From NCBI GenBank assembly GCA_023091665.1, contig JALJCQ010000004.1, positions 2,790,001 to 2,854,000 of the forward strand: a stretch of DNA of 64,000 bases. Direction: 5' to 3'. The position numbers were made by a program, and so were the translations under genes. Within the stretch, counting starts at the first letter, position 1. Each line of letters begins with the position of its first letter. The notes under the pieces are model-generated. The model saw only the letters and a program-made list of their open reading frames with translations, was not told the DNA's origin and did not search any database. The stretch comes from Pythium myriotylum. Lineage: Eukaryota; Oomycota; Peronosporomycetes; Pythiales; Pythiaceae. Positions 9,961 to 17,852 of the stretch are shown piece by piece.

Positions 9961-10660
9961 GGTGGCAGCCACAAACGTCTGAATGCATGGAACGAGGAGA
10001 GCCAAGTGAAGTCGCTCTCAGGAGAATCGTCAAAGAAGGGCAGCGGGAATCGTGAAAACCTCCCCGGTCAACAAATCACAGCCGACTCAGATTGACAAAG
10101 TTGGATGCAAAACCTCTGATAAATTATTCAACGTGTCAACTGAGCGCTGCTTCCCATGGCAATCCCCGCCGAAATACCTCTATAATCGAATCGTCAGAAG
10201 ACACGATCGTGATGTGGTGGGTACGGAGCCACTCACAGCTTGGACAATGCAGCGCGTGACTCACGTGCCAACGCCGTTCCTCTTGACAGAACTGCTTGAA
10301 TCGCAACCGTGCGTCACGACTTGTGTCGTGTGCGCTCAGAGAAAGCAAAATGCTGAGGCTCGCGCTGTCGGCGCCGAAAGGCAAGAGGATCCCGAAGGGA
10401 AAATCCACCGGAGATGTGCTTCCTCTAGTGCAGTACAGTAGTGCCGATCCCAGTGCCTGTTGATGGGAAGCCGAGCCCACGTGCGTGCCTTTACAACCCG
10501 TACACTGGATGAAAACGAACGCGACCCGACGACGCCAGCAGTACCGTGGTGACCGGCCTGCTGGGTTCGTAAGATTTGCCCTTCCAACAGAAGAACCCCT
10601 GCGTCAGTGGATGGTGTGATGAAAGGGAGCAGATCAATCGCCAATTGCTTGGTCCGTAAT

Positions 10661-10674
10661 GGGGGGGGGGGGGG
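10661..10674. repeat. Poly-G run (14 G)
   Basis: Fourteen consecutive G on the plus strand, in the non-coding space between two divergent genes. Such a run is a common place for length polymorphism or assembly error. Confidence 0.9.
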
Positions 10675-11125
10675 AGGTACGTGGTTTGTCTTGGCCGTCG
10701 AGGTTTCGAGAACATTGCTCGCGACCGGCAATGCCGACGGTCGCCTGCAATCTAAAGTGGCAAACCAAAGCCGCAACGCATTCTGAGCAGGTACTATCTG
10801 TACTCAGGCCACGGGAATTCCAGCTTTCGCTGGTGCCACCCGTAAACACTCGTTGACATTCTCGGCGGTGCAGCATACGTTTATGGAGGTTCTATTTTCA
10901 TACATGGGCAAATAAATTGAGAAGTTGTCTAACCACCATCCATGCATTATAAGAGGTTCTGGTGGTCCCCAAGGAATTGCAATCTGAGAACACGGCAACG
11001 TTGTCCTGGTTGTTTTCACATCCATCCAGACGCTTCCCACTCGCTTCCCTCGAGAGCCCTGGAAAACTCTGCTTCTTCCTTCCTCGCCCTCCATTCACCA
11101 CGAGCGTTTTTTCTTCTTCAGGAGT

Positions 11126-11144
11126 CCTCATTCCAAATCTCGCC
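11126..11144 (+). promoter_or_regulatory. Inr-like core promoter of temptin-like gene 4
   Basis: CCTCATTCCAAATCTCGCC closely matches the oomycete initiator consensus and sits about 40 nt before the ATG at 11170. This predicts a 5' UTR of roughly 35-40 nt. Confidence 0.55.
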
Positions 11145-11169
11145 ACCTCCGAGCCAAGCCTCCCACACC

Positions 11170-11715
11170 ATGAAGCTCTTCGTTCTCGCCGCTCTCTGCG
11201 TCGCCCAGGTTGCCGCCATGCCTTCCTACGTGGCTCGCATCCCTGGCTCTTCAAACGTCCCGGGCGTCGCCGCCGTGGGCCACGTGGACCCCAACGGCGG
11301 TGGTCCTCGCAACCCGTTTGGTGTCGACTTCGCTGCGGCCGGTCGCAAGTGGACAGTTGATCTCTGCTACAGGGACTCGGACAGCGACGGCCAGTTCAAC
11401 GGTGCCGAGCTCGGTGACCCGTGCTGTGAGTGGGTCAAGGGATCCAACGAGAAGCTTGCCTACTCGTCGGCGTCGGCCCCCGGCGATGCAAGCAGCAAGC
11501 AGGACCCCAAGATCTGGACCTCGATCAAGTGTGCGAACGGCCAGGACCCTGTGACCAAGTACCAGGCCTTCATCGGCGCTCCTGCCCCTGCTCCTGTTCC
11601 TGCTCCGGCGCCTGCTCCTGCTCCGGGACCAGCCCCGACTCCGGTTCTCACGCCGGCGCCGTCGACCAAGGCCCCGGCTCCAGGCACCACGACTCAGGCG
11701 CCGAACGCCTGCTAA
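11170..11715 (+). CDS. Temptin-like secreted protein without GPI signal (cluster member 4)
   Basis: Intronless, 181 residues, the only plus-strand member. The ATG at 11170 gives a signal peptide (MKLFVLAALCVAQVAA) directly before MPSYVARIPGSSNVPGV, and an Inr-like element lies 40 nt upstream. The core is complete (VAAVGHVDPNGGGPRNPFG, then DSDSDGQFNGAELGDPCCEW with the calcium-loop pattern, then SIKCANGQDP). It is nearly identical in layout to the head-to-head gene 9033-9911. The stalk is a short run of PAPAP repeats ending in TTQAPNAC. Unlike the other six members there is no hydrophobic C-terminus, so a soluble secreted product is expected. Loss of the anchor by truncation is possible; I saw no convincing hydrophobic tail in the other frames just downstream. 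Confidence 0.87.
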   Translation: MKLFVLAALCVAQVAAMPSYVARIPGSSNVPGVAAVGHVDPNGGGPRNPFGVDFAAAGRKWTVDLCYRDSDSDGQFNGAELGDPCCEWVKGSNEKLAYSSASAPGDASSKQDPKIWTSIKCANGQDPVTKYQAFIGAPAPAPVPAPAPAPAPGPAPTPVLTPAPSTKAPAPGTTTQAPNAC

Positions 11716-12120
11716 GCTGGCAAGTTTTGATCGTCGCTTCGATCCGAGCGAGCAGCGAGTGATCTTTTTGTTTTCGATCGCATCGCATCTGATTAATCAA
11801 TTAAATATCAAATGACCTGCTTCCCAAAGTACGTTCATCGCATAGCTGGTGTTCTCGTTCGCTTCTACAGCAGCGCAGCAGCACCCACAAGGACGAAAAC
11901 CGCAAGGGAAGTGCCTGGCAGCAGCTCCAGCGCGTCGCTCTTAGTCGGCCACATGTTGCAGTACCAATCGATTCGAACCATCATTTGTTCTACAAGAAAT
12001 AAAGTCGTCAACAATGAATCAATCCGTTGATTTGATCGGATTGGCTGAGACTGTGGAGTATGTGTGCTCTTTCCCAGGCGAGAACTTTCCGGCGAGAAGA
12101 CCTTGGGGGAGCAGCCGGGG
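11716..12120. other. Intergenic region containing a temptin 3' fragment
   Basis: The only recognisable content is the duplicated 3' end of the 13520-14110 gene at 11830-11949. The rest shows no gene. Confidence 0.6.
11830..11949 (-). pseudogene. Duplicated 3'-end fragment of temptin-like gene 5
   Basis: This 120-bp segment aligns without gaps to 13485-13604, with 12 mismatches by eye (about 90 percent identity). It covers the last codons, the stop codon and some 3' flank of the 13520-14110 gene. On the minus strand it still reads TKSDALELLPGT and a hydrophobic GPI-type end closing ...GAAALL and TAG at 11865. No signal peptide or temptin core precedes it, so it is a gene remnant. The minus-strand open frame that continues from it to 12245 runs through the Crinkler gene in antisense and is not a gene. 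Confidence 0.85.
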
Positions 12121-13201
12121 ATGGTGCTGTGCTGCGGTGTGTACGGCGAAGCGAGCGTCTTCTCCGTCGAGATCAAGCGCGATGCAGATGTGGAGGCGCT
12201 GCAGGAGAAGGTTTTCGAGAAGAAACGATACCGCGAGAGGTACAAGTTTGACGCGGGCGAATTGACGCTGTACTTGGCGCGGAAGGAAGTGAATCGGTGT
12301 GGTTTGCGGACGACCGCAACACGGAAAGCTTTTTCGGCAAAGTGGCGTTGTGACCGGTTTTGACAAGATGCGTCCGTCTACTTCCGGGAGTGATCTGCAA
12401 GCGGTGGTAATCGAAAGATTTGACGGACCGTGTCGCGCAACTGTGATACTCGACTTCAGCATCTTCGAGGATAAAGCTGGTGCGCTGAAGGTGTTTTCCA
12501 ACCTCGCGTTCTTGATCTACTCGATGGCCAAGCTGATGAAGCGACCGTATGCATGTAATCTTGAGCCGTTCGTACCCGATGAAAACGAGAAGCGGAAGAT
12601 CGTGTTGCTGGATGGTTTTATCGAACGGACGATCCATCGTACACAGAGCAATAGTGAAATGGACATGGAGCGACTCATAACCGTATACGAGACTCTGCAA
12701 GGATTAGATCAAAGCAGCCCCGTGACGCATTTGCAGACCGTGCGAAAGTTGTCGGTGAAGAGAGACGGCCGTTTGGTCGTGGAACTGACTCCGGTTGGTT
12801 ATGTGCGACTTCCAACAATCGACGAGCTGAGCGAGTGGTTGCGACAGATGCTGACAGCATTGAAGTATTGGCACGCGTGCGGGTATTGCCACGGCGATGT
12901 TCGTTGGCGTAACATTGTGATGGTGCCGGGCTCTGGATTCAGTTACTGGGTGTTGATCGACATGGATGAGTCACGCCTACCCAACACTACGACTACTATT
13001 CCGTGGAAGCATCGGTACCAAGGTCACAAATTACGATTCCAGCACGACTTGTTTCAGCTTGGTCACCTGATGCGGGAGCTTCTCTTCGAGTTATCCGACG
13101 ATTTGAAGACTTTGCAAGCGATGCTTCGATGGGCACCAGATACGCCAGAGTTGACGGCGGAAATTGCGCTCGCAACGCTCGAGGAACACGTTTCGAGTTG
13201 A
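12121..13201 (+). pseudogene. Crinkler (CRN) effector-type gene with CRN8-like kinase domain, reading frame broken
   Basis: The ATG at 12121 starts a CRN-type N-terminus with no signal peptide (MVLCCGVYGEASVFSVEI) ending in LTLYLARKE. That is the LxLYLAR/K form of the CRN translocation motif described in Pythium. The frame then runs to a stop at 12361-12363. The C-terminal part is in the +1 frame, open from 12293 to the stop at 13199-13201. It contains a DKMRPS junction and a kinase-like domain whose catalytic loop reads YCHGDVRWRNIV, followed by VLIDMDES in the position of DFG, like the D2 kinase of P. infestans CRN8. The two frames overlap at 12293-12360, so at least one indel lies there; I cannot tell a pseudogene from a sequencing error. 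CRNs act inside host plant cells. It is flanked by direct copies of a temptin 3' end. Confidence 0.8.
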
Positions 13202-13519
13202 ACGATCCATTCGTACTCGGATTAGTCCTGTTAACAATATCTCATTGTCGTTGTGTGGTTGGTGAAGTGATTAATTGGCGGAGCCATCATTAGTGAAAAT
13301 GAAGACTAATCACAAAACTCACTGGATATTGGAGCGCGACGATTGGGGCGAGTCTGCAATAGAGGGGAGTCCATGTCTGCGGTTGGCACGGTCACGCGAT
13401 GGTGGTCCAAATGCGCAACAAAACGACCTCTCGCTGGTCCACAGGCCCAACGAATTATGCAGACTCGTCTTGACTTTTGTAGAATACGTTTATCTCGTAG
13501 CTGGTGTTCTCGTTCGCTT
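13202..13519. other. Intergenic region after the Crinkler gene
   Basis: It lies between the Crinkler stop and the convergent stop of temptin-like gene 5. It includes 35 bp of the repeat shared with 11830-11864. No other feature seen. Confidence 0.6.
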
Positions 13520-13604
13520 CTACAGCAGTGCAGCACCACCCACGACGACGACGACCGCAAGGGCCGTGCCCGGCAGCAGCTCCAGCGCGTCGCTCTTAGT
13601 CGGC
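13485..13604 (-). repeat. Direct repeat partner of 11830-11949
   Basis: This is the functional copy of the 120-bp repeat, covering the 3' end of temptin-like gene 5 and its flank. With the copy at 11830-11949 it brackets the Crinkler gene, the two starting 1,655 bp apart. Confidence 0.85.
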
Positions 13605-14110
13605 GACGGCGTGGGTGACGGCGTCGGCACCTTGGTGGTCGACGAGTCGCCGACGCTGTCCTCTTTCACGGTCGGCGCCGTCGTGGTGTTGGCGTAGGCT
13701 GTGAACTTGGTCACGGGGTCTTGGCCGTTCGCGCACGTGACCGAGCCCCAAATGGACGGATCTTGCTTGCTGCTCTTGTCGCCCGGAGCAGTAGCCGTGT
13801 CGTACGCGAGCTTCTCGTTGGATCCCTGCACCCATTCGCAGCACGGATCGCCCAGCTCGGCGCCGTTGAACTGGCCGTCGCTGTCCGAGTCCATGTAGCA
13901 GAGCTCGACTGTCCACTTGCGACCGCCGTCGTCGAAATCCTGGCCGAACGCGTTGAGCGCGCCTCCGCCGCCCGTGAGCACGTGGCCGATGGCCTGCACG
14001 CCCGGCACATTTTGCGAGCCCGGAATGAGCTTGAGAAAGGACGGCAGCGCCTCGGTCGACGAGGCCGAGAGCAGCACAGCGGCAAGGAGCAGTACGCGCG
14101 AGCAGTGCAT
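13520..14110 (-). CDS. Temptin-like secreted protein, GPI-anchor type (cluster member 5)
   Basis: Intronless, 196 residues. The ATG at 14110 opens a signal peptide (MHCSRVLLLAAVLLSASSTEA) before LPSFLKLIPGSQNVPGV. The core reads VQAIGHVLTGGGGALNAFG, then DSDSDGQFNGAELGDPCCEW, then SVTCANGQDP. A short Thr/Ser/Pro stalk (TPSPTPSPTKSDALELLPGT) leads into a strongly hydrophobic tail (LAVVVVVGGAALL) typical of a GPI signal. It groups with members 3 and 4 by the KLAY and CANGQDPVTK segments. Its 3' end has been copied to 11830-11949 on the far side of the Crinkler gene. An Inr-like element lies about 45 nt upstream and a 10-bp motif shared with other members about 105 bp upstream. Confidence 0.88.
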   Translation of the reverse strand: MHCSRVLLLAAVLLSASSTEALPSFLKLIPGSQNVPGVQAIGHVLTGGGGALNAFGQDFDDGGRKWTVELCYMDSDSDGQFNGAELGDPCCEWVQGSNEKLAYDTATAPGDKSSKQDPSIWGSVTCANGQDPVTKFTAYANTTTAPTVKEDSVGDSSTTKVPTPSPTPSPTKSDALELLPGTALAVVVVVGGAALL

Positions 14111-14151
14111 TGGTAGTGGCTCGAGAGGTTGCTGGGCTGGTGGAGGCGAGT

Positions 14152-14170
14152 CGGATCCCGGAATGAGTCA
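14152..14170 (-). promoter_or_regulatory. Inr-like core promoter of temptin-like gene 5
   Basis: The minus strand reads GACTCATTCCGGGATCCG, a partial match to the oomycete initiator consensus, about 45 nt before the ATG at 14110. Confidence 0.4.
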
Positions 14171-14386
14171 ATGGAGGGAAGTCGGGTCGGCCCGACGAAG
14201 CTTCCGGCGAATTCCGGAGACCGTCGGAGTGGTCCTCGGTGTACCTCGAAGCCAAGTCAGTGGACGACTTGACTGCCATTGGCTGGAAGCACGCGTCTCC
14301 TTCCGCCGGTGCGAGAGATGCGAGCCCTGCCCCCTTGCGTGATGGAAATCAGTCACGGAAATTAATCATTCTAGTACGTAGACGGT

Positions 14387-14426
14387 AAAGAGAGAGAAAG
14401 AGAGGAAGGGAGAGAGAGAGAGAGAA
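14387..14426. repeat. GA-rich purine microsatellite
   Basis: An uninterrupted A/G tract of about 40 bp, mostly (AG)n, about 60 bp beyond the stop of temptin-like gene 6 and about 280 bp upstream of member 5. Confidence 0.85.
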
Positions 14427-14487
14427 TAAAGAGAAGTACGGGGATACCCGTAGGTCTATTGAGACATATACAGAAGCCCGGAGGTGC

Positions 14488-15126
14488 TTAGAGGAGGAAG
14501 GCGGCGACGGCGACCGTGACGGCCGAGGCGGCGGCGACGACCTGGGCAGCGCCGCTGGTAGGCGCCGGGGTCGTTGTGGTAGGAGCCTTCGTGGACGCGG
14601 AGGACGAGCTGCCCGACGGCGCGGCGGTCGTGGTGGTCGGGGCCGTCACGGTCGAGTTGCCAGCGCTTGAGCCAGCCGTCGTGGCGCTGGCGGAGGAGCC
14701 ACCCGACTTGGCGGAGAAGGCCTTGGCCTTGGTCTCCGGGTCCGAGCCGTCCGAGCACTTGACCTTGGCCCAGATGGTCGGGTCCTGCTTGCTCGTGGCG
14801 TCGCCCGGGTGCGAGGCCGTGGTGTACGAGAGCTTCTCGTTCTTGTCCTTGACCCACTCGCAGCACGGGTCGCCGAGCTCGGCGCCGTTGAACTGGCCAT
14901 CGGCATCCGAGTCCTCGTAGCAGAGGCTCTCCGTCCACGTGGTGCCGGCCTTGGCGAAGGCAGTACCGAACGAGGTCAGGTCACCGCCGCCGACCTTGTT
15001 CACGTGGCCGATGGCATCGACGCCCTTGACGTTGGTCGAGCCCGGGATGAGAGCCGGGAAGGTCGGCTTGGCGGCGACCTGCGAGGCGCAGAGGGCGGCA
15101 GTAGCGATGATCGCGGTGAGCTGCAT
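14488..15126 (-). CDS. Temptin-like secreted protein, GPI-anchor type (cluster member 6)
   Basis: Intronless, 212 residues. The ATG at 15126 opens a signal peptide (MQLTAIIATAALCASQVAA) before KPTFPALIPGSTNVKGV. The core reads VDAIGHVNKVGGGDLTSFG, then DSDADGQFNGAELGDPCCEW, then KVKCSDGSDP. A Ser/Thr-rich, probably O-glycosylated stalk (TTTTAAPSGSSSSAS) ends in a hydrophobic GPI-type tail (AAASAVTVAVAAFLL). The last codons and first 3'-flank bases closely match those of member 1, so their anchor ends are related even though the cores differ. The start is supported by the signal peptide and a well-formed Inr-like element about 50 nt upstream. An exact copy of one arm of member 2's palindrome lies about 290 bp upstream. 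Confidence 0.88.
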   Translation of the reverse strand: MQLTAIIATAALCASQVAAKPTFPALIPGSTNVKGVDAIGHVNKVGGGDLTSFGTAFAKAGTTWTESLCYEDSDADGQFNGAELGDPCCEWVKDKNEKLSYTTASHPGDATSKQDPTIWAKVKCSDGSDPETKAKAFSAKSGGSSASATTAGSSAGNSTVTAPTTTTAAPSGSSSSASTKAPTTTTPAPTSGAAQVVAAASAVTVAVAAFLL

Positions 15127-15170
15127 GGTAGTTAGAGGTGGTGAGGCTGAAGAGACTTGAGTCGAAGGCG

Positions 15171-15189
15171 TCGAATTTGAGAGTGAGCT
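15171..15189 (-). promoter_or_regulatory. Inr-like core promoter of temptin-like gene 6
   Basis: The minus strand reads AGCTCACTCTCAAATTCGA, one of the best matches in the window to the oomycete initiator consensus GCTCATTYNNCAWTTT, about 50 nt before the ATG at 15126. Confidence 0.55.
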
Positions 15190-15416
15190 CTTTAGCGACC
15201 CCGTAACGTGACCTTCGAGGACCGACAGGTGCCACGATCAACTTCCCGAGACACACCACGTGCACGGCTGTCCGCACGGCCATTCGCTGAATTGCTGAGC
15301 GTCAAGATCGCATCTCCCCTGACAGGAAAGGCCTCTGGCGCGCGGATTGTTCTCAGATGAGCGAGTTGGACCACCACAACCTCCTAGAACGTATAACGGT
15401 TGTGTGATTGAGATCT

Positions 15417-15428
15417 ATCGGAGACCGT
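15417..15428. promoter_or_regulatory. Shared 12-mer upstream of temptin-like gene 6
   Basis: ATCGGAGACCGT is identical to the right arm of the inverted repeat at 8463-8489. Its core CGGAGACCGT also occurs at 14215-14224. A common cis-element is an inference. Confidence 0.4.
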
Positions 15429-16385
15429 GGTGTACGGAGAGGAGACCTCTCAGACGAAATACATGAAAAGTCCCGGCTGACGTCACAATCCGTCTGATAG
15501 GCGCACCAGAGCCTTCCCCAGTGGCTACATCGACTGGCGTGGTGTCGTGCGTTGCTTGACACATGGGCTGGGCAGGATGGGCGGTCGGAGGTTCGTCCGT
15601 ATACCCTGTACTCAACAATATTTGTTGCACACCCGTCTGTCCCACGAGCCAGATGCTGAGACTCTGGTAAAGTCTCCGTCAAAAACCACACGCTGATTGC
15701 CAGGCACTGGCTGGTCGGTCGAGCTTGCGTCGATTACGGAGAGAAAGACAGCCTGTGGAAATCCGAGGCCGACGCAATCTTGCCGGCCAAAGAGACATCG
15801 CAATCGGTCAGTGGTTTTTGGTGGGATTGGCCGGCCGGCCGTCACACAAGTCGGTGATGGAAACACACACGAGTTTGCATCAAGAAAGATAATGGGTGGC
15901 TCGCCGCGTCGCCGGGCGTCACGAACGCGTCGCAAGCAGACGACGGGATCCCGGAAAATCCTACAGTACCGTCGTGACTGCTGTCTGGACTAGACATCCT
16001 TTGTCTCTGCGAAGTTGTCGATAGGTCGACCGACAAGAAAGAAATCGGTTCGAAGGCAAAAAGAACAGCAGGGGGGATCTTCGGATGCTTGAACCTAAAC
16101 TTGGGACACTGGGGCAGAAGAAGAAGAGCGAAGCTCACTCGTCGTGCGTTCGATGGAAACGCTCTCGGCGAGTCGAAAAGAACGCTGGTGAGCTCGCTCG
16201 TTCGTCGCCCCACGGTGTCAGGGGTTAACTCGCGGGATGCTCTTCATCGACACGTCACGAGTCCAAGCAGAGGCCGGTCACTGTCAGGCATCACGGTCTT
16301 GCACTCTTTTAGGATATCTGTTAATCACCATTAAACTAGTACATTATGAGTTTAGGCTGTTTGCTTTGTTTTATGCAATGCCCCG

Positions 16386-16629
16386 TCCAGACCTAACCAC
16401 AACCCAACCCAATCTGGATGCCATATTTCAGGTTCCGTTCTGGAACCTGGAACCACCGGAGGGGTAGGGTCTCGTTCCAGCGTTTTCAGCCCAGCATCAG
16501 CACCCGTTGCATGCTTTCAGGACACGACGGTACCCGTATTAAATCGCTATCTTAAACCAGTAACCGTTACCGTAGATTATCCTTGTTTACCTCGCTCGGT
16601 GGGCAGCTCCTTCCAGACCTAACCACAAC
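16386..16629. repeat. 18-bp direct repeat pair around the 3' end of temptin-like gene 7
   Basis: TCCAGACCTAACCACAAC occurs at 16386-16403 (non-coding) and exactly again at 16612-16629, inside the codons for the hydrophobic tail of the 16587-17210 gene. Similarity does not extend clearly beyond the 18 bp. Confidence 0.75.
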
Positions 16630-17210
16630 GCGACAACAGCGACACCCAAAATCACTGGCGGGCTAGGGCTTCCGGACAGCGCGCTTCGTCTTGCCGCACT
16701 GGAAATGTTGGCGTTGGCGGCGGGCGCCGCGGTGGTCGTGGTTGGCGTGGCGCCGACGTCGACGTTGTCTCCGGACGGCGCCGGATTCGCGCCGAGCTCT
16801 CCGGACACGGATCCGGAGGCGTTGTGGTAACCGCAGACCCACTGGTAGAGAATGGCCGGGTCGACGGTCGAGTTGGCGTCGCCGGGGTGCGCGACGCCCT
16901 GCGCGAACGTCGGGCTGTCGTACTTGCCGCCCTGCCAGACGCAGCACGGGTCGCCGAGCTCCTCGCCGTTGCGCTGGCCGTCGCCGTCCGAGTCGGCGAG
17001 GCAGAGCGCGAGCGTCCACCGGCGCCCGGCGGCCGCGAAGGCCTCGCCGAACGCGTTGCGCGCGCCGCCGCCCTGCGGGTCCACGTGGCCGAGCGCCGGC
17101 GCGCCCGGCACGGCGCCGCCGTTGGGCAGGCGCTGCACGTAGTCGGGGCGCGCGGCGCCGCGCGGCGAGAGCAGCAGCAGCGTTGCGAGCACCAGCAGGA
17201 GCGTCGCCAT
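16587..17210 (-). CDS. Divergent temptin-like secreted protein (cluster member 7)
   Basis: Intronless, 207 residues. I chose the ATG at 17210 because it opens the signal peptide MATLLLVLATLLLLSPRGAA; the in-frame upstream ATG would bury it. The mature part begins RPDYVQRLPNGGAVPGA. The core is recognisable (ALGHVDPQGGGARNAFG, then DSDGDGQRNGEELGDPCCVW, an intact calcium-loop pattern), but after it the NEK segment of the others is replaced by GGKYDSPTF and WVCGYHNASG. It is the most diverged member, and by memory of the family it may be closest to the animal temptin pattern. The hydrophobic tail (VILGVAVVALWLGLEG) is followed by AAHRAR, unusual for a GPI signal; a membrane anchor or altered 3' end is possible. 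Very GC-rich. Confidence 0.83.
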   Translation of the reverse strand: MATLLLVLATLLLLSPRGAARPDYVQRLPNGGAVPGAPALGHVDPQGGGARNAFGEAFAAAGRRWTLALCLADSDGDGQRNGEELGDPCCVWQGGKYDSPTFAQGVAHPGDANSTVDPAILYQWVCGYHNASGSVSGELGANPAPSGDNVDVGATPTTTTAAPAANANISSAARRSALSGSPSPPVILGVAVVALWLGLEGAAHRAR

Positions 17211-17366
17211 GGAGCGCGAGAACGAGACGAGAGCCGAGGAGAGAGCGCCTGGCCGATTCGGTTCAGAAATGGGCGAGGGGAGAGGGCAGCGGGTCTCCCC
17301 AGGATGGGACGGACTGGCCACTGCCGCTGATCAGACTGCCGCCTCAACCCATGAGGTGCGCGTCTT

Positions 17367-17368
<2 letters not shown>

Positions 17369-17397
<29 letters not shown>
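17369..17397. repeat. (TC)n microsatellite
   Basis: About 14 TC units on the plus strand, roughly 160 bp upstream of the start of temptin-like gene 7. A shorter (TC) tract follows at 17482-17499. Confidence 0.9.
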
Positions 17398-17399
<2 letters not shown>

Positions 17400-17740
17400 A
17401 AGCGAGCGTCTGGGGGGAGGGAGCGACGGCAAGAAGATCCGAGCGTGCCGAGCCACTGCTCGACTGGGGCGCGGCTGTCGCGCTCTCTCTCTCTCTCTCG
17501 CTTGTTGGGATCGTCTCACCGAGAAAGGCTTGCGTCGTCGTCGTTCGCTCGGGTTCTCGGAGGTTCTTCCTTGCTGTCTCCACCGCAACTCGAAACACTT
17601 TTTTTCGGCGTGTTTGGAGTCGCTCTCGCGATCATCGTGACGACAAGAGAGCTTGAGCACGAAGCGAGGAGACCAACGGCGTTGCAATGGTGAGCCCTCT
17701 CTCTTGTCACACGTCACCTTCTGAGTGGATCCGAATGCTG

Positions 17741-17775
17741 ATTGGTCAAAAGACGAAATTCTCACTCGTGATTGG
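17741..17775 (+). promoter_or_regulatory. Pair of inverted CCAAT boxes
   Basis: ATTGG occurs at 17741-17745 and 17771-17775, about 80-110 bp upstream of the ATG at 17853, on the same helical face (30 bp spacing). CCAAT boxes bind NF-Y in eukaryotes; function here is inferred. Confidence 0.4.
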
Positions 17776-17852
17776 CTGTTTTTGTAGACATGGCTACATT
17801 CGTCCGTGGGTATATTTTCGGTGCAAACAATATGATGCTCTCGCGTATATAG

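Larger units (their letters stand above)
9912..11169. other. Divergent intergenic region between temptin-like genes 3 and 4
   Basis: About 1.26 kb separate the two head-to-head starts. I see Inr-like elements at both ends and a G14 run at 10661-10674. No credible coding sequence: the open frames here are short and lack any recognisable motif. Confidence 0.6.
14111..14487. other. Intergenic region between temptin-like genes 5 and 6
   Basis: It holds the promoter side of member 5 (Inr-like element, shared 10-mer CGGAGACCGT at 14215-14224) and a purine microsatellite near member 6. No gene seen. Confidence 0.6.
15127..16586. other. Intergenic region between temptin-like genes 6 and 7
   Basis: About 1.46 kb. 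Contents: the promoter side of member 6, the 12-mer ATCGGAGACCGT at 15417-15428, one copy of an 18-bp direct repeat at 16386-16403, and a hairpin CAGGTTCC-GTTCT-GGAACCTG at 16429-16449. No credible gene on either strand. Confidence 0.6.
17211..17852. other. Divergent promoter region between temptin-like gene 7 and the PHD/IQ gene
   Basis: It contains (TC)n microsatellites at 17369-17397 and 17482-17499, and two ATTGG (inverted CCAAT) boxes at 17741 and 17771, exactly 30 bp apart, before the 17853 start. No gene seen. Confidence 0.6.

Noticed and set aside
9912..11169. A gene in the long divergent intergenic region
   Set aside because: Open frames are short, overlap on both strands, and show no signal peptide, domain motif or coding bias.
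11865..12245. Minus-strand 126-codon frame as a gene
   Set aside because: Only its last 25-30 codons are homologous to a gene; the rest is antisense to the Crinkler and lacks a signal peptide.
16386..16629. The 18-bp direct repeat as LTR ends or a transposon target duplication
   Set aside because: The interval of about 210 bp has no transposase, no terminal inverted repeats at its edges, and one copy lies in coding sequence.
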